DNA of 64,000 nt from Caprimulgus europaeus (taxonomy: Eukaryota > Chordata > Aves > Caprimulgiformes > Caprimulgidae): NCBI GenBank assembly GCA_907165065.1, contig OU015523.1:16925834-16989833 (forward strand), given 5' to 3'. This document shows positions 58,414 to 64,000 of this stretch, one piece after another. Each line of letters begins with the position of its first letter. The first letter of the stretch is position 1. Position numbers and translations under genes: made by a program. Under the pieces are notes generated by a model, which was not told the origin of the DNA, did no database searches, and worked only from the letters and a program-made list of their open reading frames with translations.

Positions 58414-60158
58414 AGTTGTCAGGATTATTAGGGTTTATTAGGGCTAATTTGCATCTCGGTAGCAGTGAGAGCGTGATGGGAGTTGGTGGCAGGAGGGAAG
58501 TGTTCCCCCACTGACTCTGTCCTGTCTGTCTTCTTACTTGGGGTGATAAAACCCTCCCAAAAGGCCCTGCAGCGGTTTCTGCCCTGTAACAGTTGTTTCT
58601 ACCTTAGAGCCCACAAGCAGGAAGAAGTCCTTCATTCAGATCAGATCCTTTAACTAAAGAAAAGTGTCTGTGAAGACTCCTGAAAACAGGAGTGAAGGTT
58701 TTTTCAAGTTGGGTGTTATGATCAAACACCCATGTGTGGAGCAGAAACACCTCTTGGGTTGTTCCAATTTTATGTTGAAAAAGTAAAGACCACTTCCTGA
58801 GTTTTATTGTTTGAATGTTTGAGTTTTATCCTTCACATACTTCCCTGTGTATCTTATATAGTTGTAGGTGCGTAGACTTTTATTTACTTTTTGTTTTAGA
58901 CTAATTCCTGGGAAATTCCCAAATTTCTCTGCTTCTGGAGGAGAGCGTGAGACGCAGAGGTGGTAGTGCTGTCACTGCCTCCAGGTGTTCTCCGCTTCCC
59001 CAGCACTATTCAAACACTGACTTGACTTTGCATTGTCCTCACGGGTGCGATACAACAGCAGTAGTGTTGACATAACTGCGGAAATAGTAGGGGAGCTGCA
59101 AGAACACAGATGAACAGACAGTTACTCGGAGAGCGAGGTTGAGGAGTGCATGGGGTGGGGTTTAGGGAAATTTTTTTTGGTGGGTTTTTTTCCTCAGTGA
59201 AGTCCTCTTGATGCTTGGCAGCCTGGAGTGATGCTTTTCAGTCTGGTGGACAACAGGCAGTGTGATCAATAAGAGGTCGTCTGAGAGAGAAAACACTGGA
59301 AGGGGGATTTGGTGGTGTTTCAGTCTTTTGGATGCTTTAAATAATCAAAGAATCGTTAGACTTGTGTGTATGTGTATGACTGCAGCAGAAAAGGCTTGGG
59401 GGGCTCAGGCTGCCTTGGCTGGACTAACAGGAGGTGCAAATGCTTTCTGATAGAGAAGCCTGTTAGCTGTCTCGCTTCTATTTCAGATTTTGGTCTGAAA
59501 CTGAAGTGCTGACTTGAGGGATAATTAATGTACAGCTGCCTCAGGCTTTTGGGTAGCAAGTCACAAGATTTGTTCATTTAGCAGTAAGAACTCATGTGGG
59601 TAATTGGGGACCCCTGGAAAAATGGGGCTGTGAGAGAGAGCAAGGCTGTGAAAAAGGCAGTATGTGGTTGCAACACTGAACAGCATGTGCCCACCCTGCA
59701 TTAAGGTGCCTGAAAAAGAAACCTTTTTCCCATGGGAGCATGGAATGGAAGAGAAAGTAAGAGTCTAAGTGTGAGAGAACAAGTTCCTTTTCTCTGTGGC
59801 TGTGAGAAGAAGCTGAGCAGGGCGTCTCTTTTACTTTAAATGGTAACAGGACGAGGGGAGGGCCATGAGCTGTTGGGATATGGTGTTCAGCCCAAAAAGC
59901 AGATTATCCAAGGGGGTGTGCGTAGTGGAGGAAAGCAGATGGGATTTCATTTCTGTTCAGAGCTGCCTGGAAGCTGTCTGCAGATAGCAGCGTGTTTCAC
60001 TCGGTCTCCCTGGCTGCACAGGGATAGCACGTGGTCCTTAGTGGGTGCTTTGAGTTGCTTCTGGAGGTCAGGGTTAATGCCTGAACCCCAGTTAAGGATT
60101 TTTTTCCTGTTGGAAACTAGGAAGGCTTATTGCACAATGGACCAACAGAGGGGAAATT

Positions 60159-60171
60159 ATGCAAATCAAAG
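60159..60171 (+). promoter_or_regulatory. Octamer motif overlapping a TCF/LEF-like site
   Basis: ATGCAAAT (POU-domain octamer) overlaps ATCAAAG (reverse complement CTTTGAT, the TCF/LEF core) by two bases. A second octamer, ATTTGCAT (reverse orientation), lies at 58447-58454 after a duplicated TTATTAGGG. Motifs of this length occur by chance, and no function is shown. Confidence 0.3.
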
Positions 60172-63100
60172 CAATCCTTATCTGGTGTGATTAAGATGTC
60201 TTAATATATAACTCTCCCCCCCTCCCCCATCATTTTCATTCCCGCTTTTTATTACTATGGCTAGAGGATACTCCTTTTGCCAAAGAAAACCCTGGGCCTG
60301 GTCAATGCATGCTTTTGCAGAAGTGGTGTGACAGGATGAAGGGTCTCTGGCAAGTGCTCTCTCGCTGGGGATTGCAATCCCACAGCCCAATAGGGTCCTG
60401 ATCTGCTGAAAGCTGCTAAAGGTCATGCTTTACCCAGGCCTTTTCAGGGAATAGCTGAAGGCACCAGCACCTCCCAGGGTGAACTGTGTCCAGTCCACAC
60501 ATCTTCATGTGTTTGACAACTACTAGAGGTGTCTGGATTGATGGTAAAGATGCACTAATATTCCAGGCAAAGAAGTGTGGGAGATGGCACTCCATAGTTG
60601 GCACAGCAGTGAAAACCCAGGAAGGGCTGCTCAGTTGTGCAGTGGTAGCGTTGGAAAGCCAGCTCTACACTTGAGTTTTCACACAGCTCCACAAGAAGTA
60701 GAGATGTTTGCCCTAATATCTAGAGAAGACTTAAGGTGTGTGGATGGTCCCATTTTTAACCTAATGATGAAAACCCTTGCAAAGTTGAGATCCCTGGTCA
60801 TAGGAGGAGAGCTTGTCCTTCCATAACTTAGGACACAGCCAGTCTGCTCACATTTACTAGTTCTAGAGTAAAAACTGCTTTGTCTTGTCCTAACTGCTGA
60901 GAGTCTGTGCAATTGATGCAGTTGATTAGGCTTTTGATTAAAGATAGGAGATTGAATACAGCTCTTGGGCAGGCGTAAGAAGGATCCAGAGAAGGCATCT
61001 GCATCCCTTGCTAAGATTACGTAGGGTTGTGGAGCGGTGTTTCCAGTCCAATAGGCATAGCCCGTTGTCATGACTCATCTGGTTAATATATTTACTCAAG
61101 ACTGTCTCATGAGGCAGCAGGACAGTAACTTTTCTGTTTTCTCTGCACAGTTGATTATAATGACATAAGTATTAGAACAGACCAGGCCTCCAGAGACTGT
61201 CTAATTTATTTTGGCTCTTACTTGACATTTCTTTTTGGATTAGGTGATGTTAGAATAGGGTACTTCTGAGCTTGTCTGCTGATTTGCAGCCCTCCCGTTT
61301 CCTGGTCAATCATGGCTTGTGTTGAGAACATTGACCATGAATGGCTCAATTAGTCCAGAGCAGAAAAGCATAAGCTGTGTCTGAAAGACAATAGGATTTT
61401 CTGGAGGCGGTATAAAACTTCTTACACTGGTGTGTACAAATGTTGGGTTTAAGCCAATGGAAAAAAATAAATCTTGCATGGAAAAATTAAAAAAAAAAAA
61501 AGCTGTGTTGGTCGTTTGGTTTTTTTGTTGTTTTTTTTTTCTGTGGCAGTTTTGACGAGTCAGAGTTCCTAGGCTAAGTCAAGAAACGGGTGACATTTGT
61601 GATGAGACAGACCTTCCTTTGTGTTCAGGCCATGTGATTAATTCTCGGTAACATGTGGATCTGGAGTACCATAGGCCTTCTTCTCATTGTGTGGCAGGAA
61701 AAGGAGGGGAGAGCAGGGAAATCCTGCAGCACTGAGGGGTGGGATGAACCCCTCATCCCCTGGCAGCCCAGCCAGCACGAGCCTTTGCTGAACAGGTTGG
61801 GCTCATCTTGCCAGAAGGGAGGCAGTGGCCCTGAAGGCACAGAACAGGGGCAGGGCTTTGACTCTGGACTGTGTGTCAAGTTCAGATTTGAATGATGGAG
61901 CAGGAGTTTCAGACTTTGCATTAAATGATCCTATAAGCAAGAGCTGAAACCGATGCTACTGACCCACCTTTGACTGTAAGGGTGGGATGCGGTACTAGTG
62001 CAGGAGAAGGGAAGGTATTGAGCTTTATTCATTTTTTTTCTATGCTGGGCAGCTCTGAGCTCCTTGCTATGATGGACTCCAGTAGGATGCAGATACTTGG
62101 GTGCCTAATGAACCAAGTACCTCTTACCTGCTTTTTGTCCTGACTACAGCTGATCACTAGGATTTTTCTTCAGATTTTTTTAAGCAAATCATGTTTGAAC
62201 TAGGGCAGTGAGCCTTTCCGTGTTTGCCCACTTGTAGGTCAGCTCTGCAGCTGACAGAGCTAAACACTCTTCTATTCTCCCCTGATAAGCTGAGCAACTG
62301 TACTGCTCACAGAAGTTGCAAAGAACCAGGAGGTTTTCAGATCACCTGCAAGAGCTTGCTGAGCTTTTCTGGGGGGCAGGGGTGAAGCTGAAGGTGATGG
62401 ACTGCTAATCAACACAGCAGCTCCTTAATCTTTGGAAATCACTTCTCATCTCAAGCAGTAATCAAGAAGCATGTGTTTTTTGCAGGACTTGTCTGCTAGA
62501 ACTGTAGCAGAAATCAAAGTTGGTTCCTTCAGAGACTGCAGGAGAGAGGTGCTTCATAGTGACTTATTCTGAATTGCCCCTTGGCAAATTCTTGTGATGC
62601 TGGAATGGGAGGACCTGGAATGCGAGGACTGTGCTGGTCTAAGTTTCTGTAGCTTTGGCTTTTTTAAGAAGTGAGATGGGAGTTTAGGTGCAGGGAAGAG
62701 AATGTCAGGAATGCTGACAGTCTGTAGCTCCCTGTCCTTTTCCTGGATGAGAGGAGGCAAACAGCTCAGCTCTGCTCCACTTAACTAAAAAACTGTTTCT
62801 GTTGTTCTGTTTCTGTAGCTGTACACAAGGATAGAGGGGATGCAAAGCCTGCCTTCCCGGAACAGGGCAAGAGAGGGCTTCTGTGCACATGAGATGTGAC
62901 TGTGGCTGCCCAGCAGTGTGCACAGAGCGTCCTCAGAACAATGAAAATTGTTGTCTAGATGTGACTGATGCTTTCTTTTAGAAAAGTAATATTTTTGTTT
63001 CCTGCATTTTTCAATGTAGTTTCACTTTTGGTTTTGGTTTCTACTTCTCTTGGGTTAAATAATAAAGCCTCCTGTGCTTGCTGCCCAACAGGGCAGTTCT

Positions 63101-64000
63101 TGGATCCTAATGATAGTTTCTGTGTCCAGATTGCTCTCAGGAATCCAGTTTGTGATCTGAGGTCCTCGGGCAAAGATCGAGCAAGGCAATGCCTTTGAAA
63201 CTTTTTCTTAATCTTGTTAATGGTTTGACTCTGGTGCCACTAACTGCTGTTTCATCTCAAAATACTTCTTGGGGATCTTACTGGGTGAAAATCTCATCAC
63301 ATAAAACTTGGCAGGAATGTAACAGGTCCCACATAGAAGGGAAGGGAGGGAAGAGCTGCTATTGGAGTCTTGTGCAGGTCTGGAAATACATGGAATGCTT
63401 AATGAAGGAACTGCACTGTGAGGCTGTATGGTGGTGCCTGCTTTTGGTACCTTACAGGGTGTCCAGACTTCTTGCAATTTGGGATTATTCTGCCTGTAAC
63501 TCCTCTGTACTTTTTTTTTTTTTTTGGTCTTTTAAGTGATGTTTATATGCGTGTCATGATTTGTTTGTACTTAGATGGTTGTTTAGCCCATCATGACAAG
63601 ATCTAAATCTCTTCCTGATTTCATGTAGAATTAACCATAATGAAAGTGAATGAAAATCCATCTGACTAAAGAGGCTTTAAGCGAATCATCTGCTCCGTGA
63701 AGTGTAAGCAGGACTAAGCACAGACTGAATCTGCGAAAGAGTACTCCTGCTTTGTATACCATTCTCGCTGGTCAAACTGCCATAAATTGAAAGCAGATTT
63801 CTGTTGCGTAACCAGCCAGCTCAAGTGCCAAACTGAGAATGAAAGTGTTGGAACTTATCCCCCAGATTCAACCAGTCAGAGATACCACCTCTTATTTATC
63901 TTCAGTTGATAGGCTGCTCCTTGCCAGAGGATGTGTAAGACTGAGAGAGGAGGATGAGTTAATGCCTTGAAGGGAACACACATATGCACTCAGGAGTTGG

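Larger units (their letters stand above)
57825..64000 (+). other. Intron 1 of the gene starting at 57813 (partial)
   Basis: It begins GTGAGCAGCG and runs to the end of the window. No interspersed repeat and no convincing exon was recognised in it. The first 500 bp belong to the CpG island. It contains a G-rich quadruplex-like stretch (58392-58413), octamer motifs at 58447-58454 and 60159-60166, poly-A/T tracts near 61487-61540 and a T15 run at 63511-63525. No ATP1A1 exon 2 text (GRDKYEP-like) was found, so the intron exceeds 6.1 kb. Reading the start codon into the intron gives a 70-codon frame that is judged non-coding. Confidence 0.6.

Noticed and set aside
62968-63198. 76-codon frame with a hydrophobic N-terminus and clustered cysteines
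   Set aside because: It looks like a signal peptide plus Cys-rich segment, but it lies in the presumed intron, contains AATAAA in a T-rich context, has no family, and lacks supporting splice or promoter signals.
57825-64000. ATP1A1 exon 2 inside the window
   Set aside because: Frames were read for GRDKYEP-like text and none was found. An acceptor-like TTCTGTTTCTGTAG near 62816 is followed by an early stop and unrelated codons.
1-64000. tRNA, rRNA, CRISPR arrays, bacterial operons or mitochondrial inserts
   Set aside because: No T-loop (GGTTCRAATCC) with a matching cloverleaf, no regularly spaced repeats with spacers, no ribosomal text and no mitochondrial gene text was seen on either strand.

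Overview
The window is nuclear DNA from a bird. The evidence is the repeat content: ten 5'-truncated CR1 LINE copies ending in the avian-type ATTCTRTGATTCTRT 3' tail, several of which carry the C-terminal part of the CR1 reverse-transcriptase reading frame, plus six solo LTRs of avian endogenous retroviruses of the TGTCCTGGTTTnnGCTGGGAnAGAG and TGTGTTGGGTTT types. There are no densely packed genes, operons, CRISPR arrays or other prokaryotic features. The species cannot be named from the sequence.

Layout. Positions 1 to about 45.7 kb are intergenic and repeat-rich. LTRs lie at about 1.45-2.07 (minus), 4.99-5.61 (plus), 9.19-9.81 (plus), 29.19-29.83 (plus), 33.98-34.95 (plus) and 37.06-37.68 kb (minus). 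CR1 copies lie at about 7.99-8.61 (plus), 12.59-13.35 (plus), 15.52-15.88 (minus), 16.07-16.68 (plus), 23.31-23.69 (plus), 25.78-26.46 (minus), 27.42-27.67 (plus), 27.87-28.35 (plus), 42.48-43.02 (plus) and 45.55-45.69 kb (minus). An older, diverged LINE fragment lies at 30.78-31.14 kb. From 45.7 to 57.0 kb no interspersed repeat is recognisable. At 57.06-58.34 kb there is a strong CpG island with GC boxes, a TATA-like motif, an E-box and one convincing first exon. That exon has a good Kozak context at 57813, codes for Met-Gly-Lys-Gly, and ends in a GTGAGC splice donor at 57825. From there to the window end is intron 1.

The best identification of the gene is ATP1A1 (Na+/K+-ATPase alpha-1). 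That protein starts with MGKG, and its first coding exon is known to be only a few codons long and to end in phase 0. The call rests on four codons plus promoter architecture, so it is probable and not proven. Exon 2 was not found in the window and should lie beyond 64 kb.

No previously undescribed system was found. The points most worth checking are the micro-coding first exon, the repeat-free 11 kb in front of its promoter, LTR insertions with preserved 5-bp target duplications, CR1 copies with internal rearrangements, inverted CR1 pairs, and one 300-codon open frame at 24.8 kb with no recognisable family.
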